A stretch of 64,000 nt of DNA from Solibacillus cecembensis (GCF_001439635.1 NZ_LMBZ01000014.1:81051-145050), one strand, 5' to 3'; positions 30,323 to 39,560 are shown, counted from the first letter of the stretch. The notes: generated by a model not told the origin, from the sequence alone. Numbers and translations are program-made.

Positions 30323-30328
30323 CCTCTT

Positions 30329-30940
30329 TTAGTTTGGCATATTTTTCGCTTGTTGCGCTTGTCCGTACATATTGAGCATCGTGTTCATATCGGCTTGTGC
30401 AAGTTGTGCGACTTGGTAAATACCCTTTTTGTTTTGGTAAAGTGAAATTTCGTAGGCCATTTCAATACAGTTGGCCACGGAATCTTGGAGAACGCGACGT
30501 AAAACGGGGTTTGTTGCTTCGAGTGCAGCAGATGTTTTTCCGGTAGCACTAGTTTTATGACAGCCAAGCATGAAACCAGAAATAACGCCGTCACAAATTT
30601 CACTTGGTGTTTGTATCGGCTTTTTCGGTTCGCCAGGTTTCAGCCCATAAGTGAAGTCATTGCCCATTTGCATATTATAGCTTCGTGTCGGATGCTGTGG
30701 GTCGTGCCCGGTTTTGTATGCCTCCATCGTAATATTGTATTCATCGAGCATAAACGCATACTGACGGTCCATAATGGTAAGGAGCTCTTGGTCTTGTACT
30801 TGATCTCTTAATAGTACATATTGATTGAGACCAGCAATCATTGAACCTAAGACCTCATGTGCGTCAAATAGCTCGTGCGCACCGTGATTCATCGAAAGTG
30901 GCATGGAATTGTCTTGAGATTGGGAAGATTGAGTATGCAT
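30329..30940 (-). CDS. spore coat protein, CotF family
   Basis: 203-aa protein with the coat F (ferritin-like four-helix) domain: FDAHEVLGSMIAGLNQYVLL, YNITMEAYKTGHDP and a C-terminal helix LQDSVANCIEMAYEISLYQN. It is predicted to be part of the endospore coat. The ATG at 30940 has GGAGG 8 nt upstream; the longer frame to 31072 lacks one and overlaps the lemA start. This supports a spore-former. Confidence 0.88.
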   Translation of the reverse strand: MHTQSSQSQDNSMPLSMNHGAHELFDAHEVLGSMIAGLNQYVLLRDQVQDQELLTIMDRQYAFMLDEYNITMEAYKTGHDPQHPTRSYNMQMGNDFTYGLKPGEPKKPIQTPSEICDGVISGFMLGCHKTSATGKTSAALEATNPVLRRVLQDSVANCIEMAYEISLYQNKKGIYQVAQLAQADMNTMLNMYGQAQQAKNMPN

Positions 30941-31044
30941 ATAATAACCTCCATAACAAAATTTTCGTACAACGTTATTGTGGCAATTAGTAAAAAAAAT
31001 ATGCATGAACGAAAATGAATTAAGAAGGAAAAGAGGGATTTTTT

Positions 31045-31635
31045 GTGATAAAAAATAATAAAGGCAATGCATTAGTGACAGTACTTGTAATTATTGCAGT
31101 CATTGGAATTGTAGCAATGTTCACTATTCCAAAATACAATAAATTAATAGAAGGTGAAGAACAAATTGATGCTTCTTGGGCACAAGTGGAAAATCAGTTG
31201 CAAAGACGGTTTGACTTAATTCCCAATTTAGTCAATTCAGTAAAAGGTTACGCAGCACATGAAGAAGGGATTTTTACACAAATTGCGAAGGCGCGCACAG
31301 ATTACGGAAATGCTGGCACTGTTGAACAAACAGCAACTGCAAATAATGAACTATCAGCAGCATTAGCACGTTTACTTGTTATTGTGGAAAAATATCCGGA
31401 TTTAAAAGCGGATGTTCAATTTACACGCTTAATGGATGAACTGGCAGGAACGGAAAATCGTTTGGCAGTTGCTCGAAAAGATTATAACGAGACGGTCCAG
31501 CAGTTTAATAATAATGTTCGAACATTTCCGGGAAATTTAATCGCAAAAATGTTTGGCTTTGAGAAAAAAGCGTATTTTGAAATTAAAGAAGGTGTGGAAG
31601 AATCACCGACTGTTGATTTTGGAAGTAACGATTAA
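31045..31635 (+). CDS. lemA: LemA family protein
   Basis: 196-aa membrane-anchored helical protein. An N-terminal TM (ALVTVLVIIAVIGIVAMF) is followed by the LemA signature QLQRRFDLIPNLVNSVKGYAAHEE and the C-terminal FPGNLIAKMFGF. The start is a GTG after AGAGGGA. It is paired with a TPM-domain protein downstream, a common bacterial arrangement of unknown function. Confidence 0.9.
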   Translation: MIKNNKGNALVTVLVIIAVIGIVAMFTIPKYNKLIEGEEQIDASWAQVENQLQRRFDLIPNLVNSVKGYAAHEEGIFTQIAKARTDYGNAGTVEQTATANNELSAALARLLVIVEKYPDLKADVQFTRLMDELAGTENRLAVARKDYNETVQQFNNNVRTFPGNLIAKMFGFEKKAYFEIKEGVEESPTVDFGSND

Positions 31636-31796
31636 CTTGATTCAGCAGAATCAAGTCCCAGCGGATGTCACAGATTTTTAAAGGAGAAGGAAGTCAGCTT
31701 AAAGACGTCACATCGTGTGACAACGGCTGACTGACCCACATCCTGTGGCCCCAAGCTCGAAAAAAATCAGGACGCAATTACGCCGAGGTGTAATTG
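31635..31796 (+). repeat. structured interspersed repeat between lemA and the TPM gene
   Basis: About 160 nt of nested hairpins: ACTTGATTC/GAATCAAGT (31634-31654), AGTCAGC...GCTGACT enclosing GTCACA-tcg-TGTGAC, then CCACA...TGTGG. The last ~40 nt (31757-31796, core GGACGCAATTACGCC) recur in diverged form at 34228-34268, and the GCTTAAAGACGTCACATCG part recurs inverted near 14253-14279. An open frame crosses it but is not needed for the TPM gene. Confidence 0.6.
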
Positions 31797-31837
31797 ATAT
31801 AGATGGTCAAGTCACTGTAAGGGAAGGGGGGGATGAT

Positions 31838-32593
31838 ATGAGATTTTTAGTTTCAATCATAGTATGTATGCTCGTTATGCCGTTGACGATAATGGCAGCA
31901 ATTCCGGAAAAACCTGCATACAATTCGTACGTTTATGATAAAGCCAATGTCATTTCGGATGATGTGGAGCAAAATTTGATTCGAGCAGCAAAGGCTTTGG
32001 AAGGTTCAACAGGTAATGTAATTGTCATGATGACGATTGATACGATTGGCGATTTGGCGCCTTATGAATTTGGTACAGAAGTAATTCGTAAATGGGGCAT
32101 TGGAGATGAGAAGTTAAATAATGGGATGCTCATTTTTGCGACGACGGATCAAGGACCTGGAAAAAATGATGTTTGGATTTCGGTCGGTGAAGGCTTAGAA
32201 GGAGATTATCCAGATGGGTTGCTAGGGAGCATGGTTGACACGTATATGATGCCTTATTTAGAAAATGGAGATTATACGAATGCATTTGCCAACATTTTTA
32301 GCACTTTCTATGAGGAAATGGGTGGAGATGCAGGTGGCGCCGATTTGGTGAAACCCATTAATGAGGATGATGATTGGCCGATTGCACTCATCATTTTTAT
32401 CGTTATCATTTATTTAAGTCTTAGTAAATTTGGTGGCGGTGGTCCTGGTGGCCGTAGACGAGCAGCAAGACGCATTTACCGCGCGGGTGGATTCTCAACT
32501 GGCGGCTTTGGCGGTGGTGGTCGCTCATCCGGAGGTTTTGGAGGCTTTGGTGGAGGCAGTTCATCAGGTGGCGGAGCGGGTAGACGTTTTTAA
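31838..32593 (+). CDS. TPM domain protein (YgcG family)
   Basis: Secreted or membrane-anchored protein of 251 aa. A signal peptide (residues 1-22) precedes a TPM domain (about 30-170; YVYDKANVISDDVEQNL, ISVGEGLEGDYPDG). A TM helix near 185-200 is followed by an Arg patch and a Gly/Ser/Phe-rich tail. The family is known as TPM phosphatase-like, with assembly roles in other organisms. The ATG at 31838 follows a GGGGGGG tract by 6 nt; the frame from 31745 runs through the upstream repeat and is rejected. It pairs with lemA. Confidence 0.88.
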   Translation: MRFLVSIIVCMLVMPLTIMAAIPEKPAYNSYVYDKANVISDDVEQNLIRAAKALEGSTGNVIVMMTIDTIGDLAPYEFGTEVIRKWGIGDEKLNNGMLIFATTDQGPGKNDVWISVGEGLEGDYPDGLLGSMVDTYMMPYLENGDYTNAFANIFSTFYEEMGGDAGGADLVKPINEDDDWPIALIIFIVIIYLSLSKFGGGGPGGRRRAARRIYRAGGFSTGGFGGGGRSSGGFGGFGGGSSSGGGAGRRF

Positions 32594-32612
32594 TTGAATT
32601 ATGTTAAAAGAG

Positions 32613-32647
32613 CAGACACTTTTGAAAAAAAGAAGTCTGTTTTTTTA
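32613..32647 (+). terminator. terminator of the lemA-TPM pair
   Basis: CAGAC (32613-32617) with GTCTG (32635-32639), with inner A/T pairs, followed by TTTTTTT. Confidence 0.65.
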
Positions 32648-32820
32648 TACGGAAAGCCTCTGTTGTTTATGCGATTTTATAGTTAATAAATTAAGAACTA
32701 AATAACAATCGGATTTAGAAAAAAATTTAATAATATTTAATTTTTTAACCCAATTTTAACCTTAGTCTGTAATAATTAATAAATGCGAATAATTAATTTA
32801 ATACGAAAAGGTGGATTCGA

Positions 32821-32987
32821 TTGAAACAGTTAAAAAAGTAGAGGGAGATTATCCACAAGAACAATGTCTAGACGGGAGTAGTCAACAGCCATGTGAGGAT
32901 AGCGATTTCGAAAAAGAATGTATAGATAATATATGTGATACTTTATGCACAGATGAAGAATTGAAAATTTATAAGGTTGGTGAATGA
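32821..32987 (+). CDS. short Cys-rich ORF, possible -1 frameshift product
   Basis: A frame ending at 32985-32987 encodes about 50 acidic, Cys-rich residues (QEQC...QQPC...KEC...NIC...TLC). It has no ATG. The best-placed start, TTG at 32821 (6 nt after AAAGGTGG), gives only MKQLKK then TAG. That frame contains the classic slippery heptamer A_AAA_AAG directly before the TAG, and a -1 slip enters the Cys-rich frame. Alternatives are a GTG at 32811 (inside the Shine-Dalgarno) or a rare ATT at 32820. The stop is 1 nt before the NHL gene ATG. I do not recognise the family. Confidence 0.5.
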
Positions 32988-32988
32988 G

Positions 32989-34197
32989 ATGAAACATCAG
33001 ATTTTGAAAAAATATATCGTAATCACATCTGTATGCTTGACTGCTTTAGCAACACCATTCGTTGCACACGGTGCAGGAGTACTCGATAGTGAGCGCGGAT
33101 TGCTAGAATTACGCACAATGATAGGACAATCGAAGGCTGATTTTAACGACGGTTCCACTGCAGATGCGTCATTATTTTATCCGACTTCATTATTGCAGCA
33201 GTCTGACGGCAGTTTATTAATTAGTGATACCAATAATCATAAAATTAGAATGCTAGCTAACAATCAGTTAACTACTTTAAGCGGCCATATTGTAGATTTT
33301 GATGAATCCTCAATGCCGGTAGGGAGTTATGGAGATGGTGCTATTGATGTAGCAATGTATCAATCACCTGGTGGACTTGCAATGGATGGCCAAGGTCAAA
33401 TCTATATTGCTGATACAAATAATCATAGTATTCGCCTTATGACTAAGAAAGGTACTGTAACAACAATTGCTGGTTCATGGCAACCTGGTGATCAAGATGG
33501 GAAGGGCACAGCAGCAGGCTTCTATTATCCATCCGATGTTGCTGTTGATAGTCAAGGTAACGTCTATGTTGCGGATACACTGAATCATCTTATTCGTAAA
33601 ATAGATAAGAAGGGCAATGTTACAACTTTGAATAAGGCATCTGAAAGAGTAGTTGAATATTTCCCTGGTGTATTAGAATATAGTGGCGATTTTGCAGATG
33701 GTTCTTTGGCGGAAGCTATGTTCAATGAGCCTACTGGTTTAGCAATAGATGATCAAGATAATTTATATGTAAGTGATAAAGGGAATCAACGTATCCGTTA
33801 TATCGATTTTGCTACGAATAAGGTATCGACAATAGCGGGCAATGGTCTATATGAAAGTGATGAGCTTTATGTGAAGGGAGCTTATGTAGACGGAAAAGCT
33901 TCCGTTGCACGTCTATCCTCTCCAGCTGGGATTACGGTAACACAATCGGGCGTAGTGCTAGTAGCAGACACACTTAACCATGTTATTCGGGCCATTCATA
34001 ATGGAAATGTAACGACATTGGCTGGTATTGGTGAGGAATATGGATTTGTTAATGGTGTACTATCCTCAGCAGTATTAAATGAGCCTACTGATGTTATCGA
34101 ATTAGCTAATGGAAATATCGCGATTGCTGATTCATCTAACAATAGAATAAGAGTCGTTCAATCGTATGTGATTCCGAAAAAAAGTAAAAAACGATGA
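32989..34197 (+). CDS. secreted NHL-repeat beta-propeller protein
   Basis: 402-aa exported protein. A signal peptide (VCLTALATPFVAHG-A) is followed by at least five NHL blades with the pattern LYVSDKGNQRIRYID / IYIADTNNHSIRLM / VYVADTLNHLIRKID and intervening TTIAG segments. The C-terminus is basic (KKSKKR). NHL propellers bind proteins, RNA or ligands; outside the cell a binding or scaffold role is likely. The ATG at 32989 with GGTGA upstream is preferred over TTG 32977. It lies just after the Cys-rich ORF and before the FecR-domain gene. Confidence 0.85.
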   Translation: MKHQILKKYIVITSVCLTALATPFVAHGAGVLDSERGLLELRTMIGQSKADFNDGSTADASLFYPTSLLQQSDGSLLISDTNNHKIRMLANNQLTTLSGHIVDFDESSMPVGSYGDGAIDVAMYQSPGGLAMDGQGQIYIADTNNHSIRLMTKKGTVTTIAGSWQPGDQDGKGTAAGFYYPSDVAVDSQGNVYVADTLNHLIRKIDKKGNVTTLNKASERVVEYFPGVLEYSGDFADGSLAEAMFNEPTGLAIDDQDNLYVSDKGNQRIRYIDFATNKVSTIAGNGLYESDELYVKGAYVDGKASVARLSSPAGITVTQSGVVLVADTLNHVIRAIHNGNVTTLAGIGEEYGFVNGVLSSAVLNEPTDVIELANGNIAIADSSNNRIRVVQSYVIPKKSKKR

Positions 34198-34227
34198 GCT
34201 GCTGGAAACGGATGTTGCTCCAATGCT

Positions 34228-34268
34228 TGAAAAAAATTTGGACGCAATTATGCCTCGGCGGAATTAAT
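34228..34268 (+). repeat. diverged copy of the repeat tail at 31757-31796
   Basis: The GGACGCAATTA core and flanking GAAAAAAAT and GGAATTAA are shared with 31757-31796 at clear similarity, in the same orientation, between two cluster genes. Confidence 0.6.
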
Positions 34269-34295
34269 TAAACAATGAGCGAAGGAGGAATCACT

Positions 34296-36695
34296 TTGAA
34301 AAGATGGAGTATAGTAACACTTATGGCTATATTTTTGACAGTATCGATATTTAGCCATGTTGGAACAGCTGAAGCGGCCACTTCAAGAGTTGCAATTATA
34401 TCGAAGCTGGAAGGTACAGTTGAGGTCCAAAAATCTGGCGGTAAAAAGACACTTAAAGGATTCAAAGGGATGAGCTTGAATCAAGGGGATATTGTAACTA
34501 CTGGTAAGAAAAGCTCAGTTGTATTGAAATTTTCTAATGGTACATCAGAGGACGATACATTAATATTAGAGAGTAGTACAAAGGTAACCTTTAGTAAGCT
34601 ATCGATTAAGAATGGTACCACAACGAAAGTAAATATGCTTAAAGGAAAGGCATGGGTTGATGTAAAATCGATTAAAAATAAAGAAGATGAATTTGTATTG
34701 GAAACTCCAACTGCTATTATGGGCGTACGGGGGACAAACTTCTTTGTAGGTGTAGACCCTAACACAGGACTCCCTACGGTAGCAGTATTATCGGGGAATG
34801 TAAATGTTACTGGAAGCGGTAATAATACTGATCAATACAACGTTTATCCAGGTTCATCATTGACTGTTGGTGGTCCAGATCAACTACAAGTGATACCGAT
34901 AGATAACCAAGTATTAGCGCAAATGTTAAATTCAACAAGTAATGAAGTTATAGCAGCAATCTTGGAAAACGCACAAAAAATTATTAGTGAGAACCAAAAT
35001 CTTATGAATCAGTTTGCAACGGCAACTTTCCCAACGGAAGTTCAGCAACTGCCGCTATCACAAAATCAGTATACTGATAATGTATATAATTTATTGCTAG
35101 CTCTAGCAGAAGAAGCATTCAAGTTAAATAAAATAGCTGGAAATCAATTGTCAGCATTACAACAGCAAATTAAAGAACGGCAATTGGCTCATAATGAAAT
35201 GCATAAAAATCAAGGCGATGTAGATTGGGAATTTGAAGCGAAAAAGTTAAGAGAACAACAGCTTTTAGAACAATTAAAGGCAAAGAAGACCAAAGAGGAT
35301 GCATTAAAGAAAGAATTTGATGCTAAGAAGCAAAAAGAAAAAGAGGATAAATTAAAGCAAGATCGTCTTGATGCATTAGAAAAGCTCTGGCTTGCTAAGC
35401 TAAGCCAAGCTGAACGAGATAAATATGAACGCGAGAAGCAGGAAAGATTAAATGAGCAGCAACTAGGTCAGGGGAACACTAATAGTGGTTCAACGGTATT
35501 ACCGCAACCAGATGAAGATAACTCTAATGGTGGTTCAATGGCACCATCTCAACCAGATCCAGATAACTCTAATAACGGTTCAACAACGCCACCACAGCCT
35601 ACAGAACCCCCACTAACATGGGCTCAGATAAAGAAGCCGTTCGATTTACAGCTTGAGATAGGTGATAGTTCGACAGCTATGAATTATAAGCAAGGAGCAT
35701 CGATTACCGATCTACTAGTTGAAGAACCGATAGTAGTAAGCGGTGATGATGTAAGTCTTATATTTAAATCAACGGACCCATCGATGCAACTTTTAGAAGT
35801 TAAGCGTGATGGTGAACCTATATCTGAACGAGATGAAGACAATGACGGTAATGGTGATGGAGTATTTATAACTGATTTGTCTCAGGATCGCGCTGAGATG
35901 AGATTTACAGTAACGGTGAATCATAACAAGTTAGGTACGAAAGAATTTAATTTGAATGTGGCTACTGCACCTCCCCCTTCATGGTCAGATATAGAGAAAG
36001 CGTTTGATGTTCAACTTCAATTGAATGGTATTCTGACAGATTTGAATTATAGTAAGAGTGGTGAAGAAGATGATATTACCAACCTATTAATTGAACGAGA
36101 AATACCAGTTAACATTGATAATGTATTTTTGGAATTTATATCAAATGCCCCCGATATACAAATACTTGAAGTTGAGAAAAATGGAGTAAGTATTAAAAAT
36201 CCAGATACTGGACGACCTTTAACGCAGTTGGAACAGCAGCAAACTGAGTTAATTTTCACAATAACTGTGCAACATAATACATTTGGTCCGAAAGTATTTA
36301 AATTGATAGTGAATACCGTGGTACAACCATTTAATATTTACGAAATGTGGGGCGCACATAATGGAGATTTCAATTCTTATCAAGCTGCTCCCTATACAAT
36401 TAGCGCAGGAGACTCTAATAATGAGTACGTTATTACAGTAGATGAGATTAATTTTACTGAACAATATCAGAATGCCATAGGTTTTAATAGAAAAGGTGCC
36501 GCCGATGAGATGTTGTTACGTGTGAAAGATGGAAATGAGTGGAAAACTCTAGAAATGAACACCGAAGGCACTATGAATTATAAACACAACCTATCGCCAG
36601 GGACTAATTCAACACAGTACGAACTAGTGCATACAAGGGATGGAGTTACAGAGACGTATCTCATTAATGTCCCGTCTATTCAATGGAATAATTAA
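34296..36695 (+). CDS. secreted FecR-domain protein with coiled coil and cadherin-like beta-sandwich repeats
   Basis: 799-aa exported protein. A signal peptide to about residue 27 precedes a FecR domain (residues 30-180; KGMSLNQGDIVTTGKKSSVVLKF, TPTAIMGVRGTNFFV). A long charged coiled coil follows (about 290-395), then a low-complexity N/S/P linker with repeated DNSN(G)GS units. Two similar beta-sandwich repeats (about 445-560 and 565-670) each open with W(A/S)xIxKxFDxQL. The TTG start at 34296 has GAAGGAGG 7 nt upstream. The layout suggests a surface or wall-spanning protein; the partner may be the adjacent NHL protein. Confidence 0.82.
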   Translation: MKRWSIVTLMAIFLTVSIFSHVGTAEAATSRVAIISKLEGTVEVQKSGGKKTLKGFKGMSLNQGDIVTTGKKSSVVLKFSNGTSEDDTLILESSTKVTFSKLSIKNGTTTKVNMLKGKAWVDVKSIKNKEDEFVLETPTAIMGVRGTNFFVGVDPNTGLPTVAVLSGNVNVTGSGNNTDQYNVYPGSSLTVGGPDQLQVIPIDNQVLAQMLNSTSNEVIAAILENAQKIISENQNLMNQFATATFPTEVQQLPLSQNQYTDNVYNLLLALAEEAFKLNKIAGNQLSALQQQIKERQLAHNEMHKNQGDVDWEFEAKKLREQQLLEQLKAKKTKEDALKKEFDAKKQKEKEDKLKQDRLDALEKLWLAKLSQAERDKYEREKQERLNEQQLGQGNTNSGSTVLPQPDEDNSNGGSMAPSQPDPDNSNNGSTTPPQPTEPPLTWAQIKKPFDLQLEIGDSSTAMNYKQGASITDLLVEEPIVVSGDDVSLIFKSTDPSMQLLEVKRDGEPISERDEDNDGNGDGVFITDLSQDRAEMRFTVTVNHNKLGTKEFNLNVATAPPPSWSDIEKAFDVQLQLNGILTDLNYSKSGEEDDITNLLIEREIPVNIDNVFLEFISNAPDIQILEVEKNGVSIKNPDTGRPLTQLEQQQTELIFTITVQHNTFGPKVFKLIVNTVVQPFNIYEMWGAHNGDFNSYQAAPYTISAGDSNNEYVITVDEINFTEQYQNAIGFNRKGAADEMLLRVKDGNEWKTLEMNTEGTMNYKHNLSPGTNSTQYELVHTRDGVTETYLINVPSIQWNN

Positions 36696-36780
36696 ATGTC
36701 TGAGATCAATTGCTAAATGATTAATCAAGTTTACATCTAGCAATGGAAATGACTAATAAACAAGATATCGTTATAATGAA

Positions 36781-36835
36781 AGGAGACAACTCGCTGCTCT
36801 AAGCTAGAGTAAGGGAAGTGTCTCCTTTTATTGCA
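36781..36835 (+). terminator. terminator of the FecR-domain gene
   Basis: AGGAGACA (36781-36788) pairs with TGTCTCCT (36819-36826), followed by TTTATT. Confidence 0.65.
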
Positions 36836-36912
36836 TAGAGAACATGATGAACTATGTGCAAACATTTACACTATTATTGAGCAGCTAGATGCTAGGAAGA
36901 GGAGGTGTGAGG

Positions 36913-37152
36913 ATGTACGTGAAATTTTATACAAGACCAACCTGTGAATTATGCGTGGAAGGGTTACACACGTTAAAAATTGTCCAAGAAGACCTCGTTT
37001 TTCAAATTGAAATAATTAATATAGAGGAAAACGACACCATTCATGAAAAATATATGCTGATGATTCCTGTAGTTGAATTGAATCATCAAATCATTCAATA
37101 TGGTCAACTTGATTATCCAACATTGTATGAGGCGCTAAGTGACAAAAATTAG
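36913..37152 (+). CDS. glutaredoxin-like thioredoxin-fold protein
   Basis: 79-aa thioredoxin-fold protein with redox motif CELC at residues 11-14 (TRPTCELC), the conserved cis-Pro in MIPVVELN and a C-terminal helix. It may reduce disulfides or act in metal/thiol handling. The ATG at 36913 follows GGAGG by 7 nt. The upstream frame from 36889 is rejected. It precedes cggR, an arrangement I recall from related Planococcaceae. Confidence 0.85.
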   Translation: MYVKFYTRPTCELCVEGLHTLKIVQEDLVFQIEIINIEENDTIHEKYMLMIPVVELNHQIIQYGQLDYPTLYEALSDKN

Positions 37153-37193
37153 CGCCTAACCGATAAAATATGAACAGATTTAACGAAAATTAA

Positions 37194-37287
37194 TTGCAGA
37201 AAGTTCGGTTATCCTTTATACTGTGGTTAGGAAATATTTTTTTGCACCAAGCGGGACATAAAAATGGTAATAGGGACGAAAAGTGTC
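37194..37287 (+). promoter_or_regulatory. cggR-gap operon promoter and CggR operator
   Basis: Promoter TTGCAG (37194-37199), 17 nt, TATACT (37217-37222). Downstream, CGGGAC-N6-ATGG-N4-AGGGAC-N6-TGTC spans 37252-37287 and reproduces the B. subtilis CggR operator layout (CGGGAC N6 TGTC repeated at N4). Its position after the transcription start fits CggR roadblock repression relieved by fructose-1,6-bisphosphate. Confidence 0.85.
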
Positions 37288-37312
37288 CAATGAATAGTTA
37301 GTAGGTGGTTTT

Positions 37313-38347
37313 TTGGACAAAAGTTCCTTTTTGGATGCAGGGCGTAAGTTAATGCCAGAAATCGAACAGATTTTTAGAAAACGATTTCGTGTTTTACAAG
37401 CAATTGAGATGTACGGTCCGATTGGTAGAAGAGCTTTAGCAGAGCAGCTGCAATGGACAGAACGAGAAGTGCGCAATGAAACAGATGTTTTAAGTGAGCA
37501 ACAACTAATTGTTATTCAACAAAAGGGTATGATTTGCTCGGCGCAAGGGTATAGCATATTAGAACAGCTTAAAGCATTATTTCAAGAAATATCGGGTATA
37601 ACAGTGAAAGAGCAGCAACTTGCAAAGCTCTTTAATATTGAACGGGTTATTATCATTCCCGGTAATGTTGAAGAAGATGCATCGATTAAAAATGTATTAG
37701 GCAAAGAAGGCGCGAAAATCATTACGCAACACGCACGTGAAAAATGCAATATTGCAGTTACGGGGGGAAATTCCGTTGCAGCAATTGGTGATTTCTTATT
37801 GCCGACAACTCCGCTCAATTCGGCATGCTTTATTGCAGCACGCGGTGGTATGGGCGACGAAATGAGCTTTCAGGCAAATACAGTCGTCGCGAAATTCGCA
37901 CATGTATGTAACGCAACGTATCGCACATTATTTTTACCAGAGCATTTAAGTGCGCAAGCATATCAAGCGATGAAAAGTGAGCCAATGATTCAAGAGATGA
38001 TGGCTTTATATGAAGAAGTCGATATCGTTGTTCACGGTATTGGCGCGGCGCAAGAGATGGCCATTAGACGCAATAGTTCTCCAGAAGAGCAGCAACTATT
38101 AGAAGAAAAAGGTGCTGTTGGTGAAGCTTTTGGCTATTATTTCAACGAAGTGGGCGAAATTGTTCACCATATTCGAACGATTGGCATTCAGCTCGAACAA
38201 GTAAAAAAGGCACAGCATATTATTGCGATTGCGGCAGGTATTAATAAAGCGACCGCAATTCAAGCGTATTTTAAAAATGCCACCTGCCAGACAACATTTA
38301 TTACAGATGAAAGAACGGCAAATGAGATTATTGCCAAAATTAAGTGA
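37313..38347 (+). CDS. cggR: central glycolytic genes regulator
   Basis: SorC/DeoR-family repressor of 344 aa. It has an N-terminal winged HTH (residues about 30-80; GRRALAEQLQWTEREVRNE) and a sugar-phosphate-binding domain (VTGGNSVAAIGDFL, ARGGMGDEMSFQANTV, VHGIGAAQEMAIRR). It represses its own operon and the glycolytic genes. It starts with TTG after GTAGGTGG. gap follows after 83 bp. Confidence 0.94.
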   Translation: MDKSSFLDAGRKLMPEIEQIFRKRFRVLQAIEMYGPIGRRALAEQLQWTEREVRNETDVLSEQQLIVIQQKGMICSAQGYSILEQLKALFQEISGITVKEQQLAKLFNIERVIIIPGNVEEDASIKNVLGKEGAKIITQHAREKCNIAVTGGNSVAAIGDFLLPTTPLNSACFIAARGGMGDEMSFQANTVVAKFAHVCNATYRTLFLPEHLSAQAYQAMKSEPMIQEMMALYEEVDIVVHGIGAAQEMAIRRNSSPEEQQLLEEKGAVGEAFGYYFNEVGEIVHHIRTIGIQLEQVKKAQHIIAIAAGINKATAIQAYFKNATCQTTFITDERTANEIIAKIK

Positions 38348-38430
38348 GTTTTTTACGGTGTGCTCGGCCATAAACTGACTCAAGAGCAGACTGATTAAAT
38401 AATAAATATATTTAACTGGAGGAATTACAC

Positions 38431-39444
38431 ATGGTATTAAAATTAGCAATTAATGGATTTGGTCGAATCGGACGTTTAGTATTCCGTGAGGCGATGAAAC
38501 ATGAAGAATTTGAAGTAGTTGCGGTTAATGACTTAACAGATGCAGGTCAGTTAGCACATTTATTGAAATTTGATTCTGTTCACGGTGTGTATGATGCAAA
38601 TGTAGAAGCTGAAAACACTGCATTTATCGTCAACGGTAAACGCGTTCAAGTATACTCGGAGCCAGATCCAGCGAAATTACCATGGGGTGAACTCGGTGTA
38701 GATGTTGTATTGGAATGTACAGGTAGATGGCGTTCAATGGAAGAAGTGTCGAAGCATATTGAAGCGGGTGCTAAAAAGGCGATTTTATCAGCACCTGCAA
38801 AAGGCGATATGCCAACATTTGTAATGGGTGTCAACCATACACAATATGATCCGTCGCAGGATGTAATTTCCAATGCTTCTTGTACGACAAACTGTTTAGC
38901 ACCATTTGCAAAAGTATTGGATGAAAAATTCGGGATTAAACGCGGTATGATGACAACGATTCACTCATACACGAATGATCAGCGCATTTTAGACTTCCCG
39001 CACTCAGACCCACGTCGTGCACGTGCAGGCGCAGTGTCTATGATTCCAACTTCAACAGGTGCAGCGGTAGCCGTTTCGCAAGTATTACCACAGTTAAAAG
39101 GAAAGTTAGATGGCTTCTCAATGCGTGTTCCTACACCGAACGTATCATGTGTGGACTTAGTAGCAGAGCTTAATACAGATGTGACACGTGAATCGATCAA
39201 CGCCGCTTTTAAAGAAGCATCAGAAGGCGAATTAAAAGGCATTTTAGCATACAATGAATTGCCACTTGTGTCGATTGACTATAATGGTAATCCAGCATCA
39301 TCTACAATTGACGGACTTTCAACGATGGTCATGGAAAATCGTATGGTCAAAGTCGTATCTTGGTATGATAATGAAATCGGCTATTCAACACGTTTAATGG
39401 ACTTAGCTTTATACATTGTCGAACAAGGGTTAAATGAAAAATAA
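38431..39444 (+). CDS. gap: glyceraldehyde-3-phosphate dehydrogenase, type I
   Basis: NAD-dependent GAPDH of 337 aa. The dinucleotide fold NGFGRIGRLVFREA opens the protein, the catalytic Cys lies in SNASCTTNCLAPF, the phosphate-binding segment is STGAAVAVSQVLP and the C-terminal SWYDNEIGYSTR is intact. It sits directly behind cggR, so it is the glycolytic enzyme (GapA type), not the gluconeogenic GapB. Confidence 0.96.
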   Translation: MVLKLAINGFGRIGRLVFREAMKHEEFEVVAVNDLTDAGQLAHLLKFDSVHGVYDANVEAENTAFIVNGKRVQVYSEPDPAKLPWGELGVDVVLECTGRWRSMEEVSKHIEAGAKKAILSAPAKGDMPTFVMGVNHTQYDPSQDVISNASCTTNCLAPFAKVLDEKFGIKRGMMTTIHSYTNDQRILDFPHSDPRRARAGAVSMIPTSTGAAVAVSQVLPQLKGKLDGFSMRVPTPNVSCVDLVAELNTDVTRESINAAFKEASEGELKGILAYNELPLVSIDYNGNPASSTIDGLSTMVMENRMVKVVSWYDNEIGYSTRLMDLALYIVEQGLNEK

Positions 39445-39560
39445 GTTTAAATGTGTCATACCTTAATGTCGAATGAAGAAAAAGTGTGACATATTGCATG
39501 TTATTCGTCATAAAAAGTATAGCCTTTAAAAGAAGCAACCATTATAATATATGAGGGTAT

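Noticed and set aside
31745..31837. Extended N-terminus of the TPM protein
   Set aside because: The extension reads through the interspersed repeat, whereas the ATG at 31838 has an ideal Shine-Dalgarno and gives a proper signal peptide.
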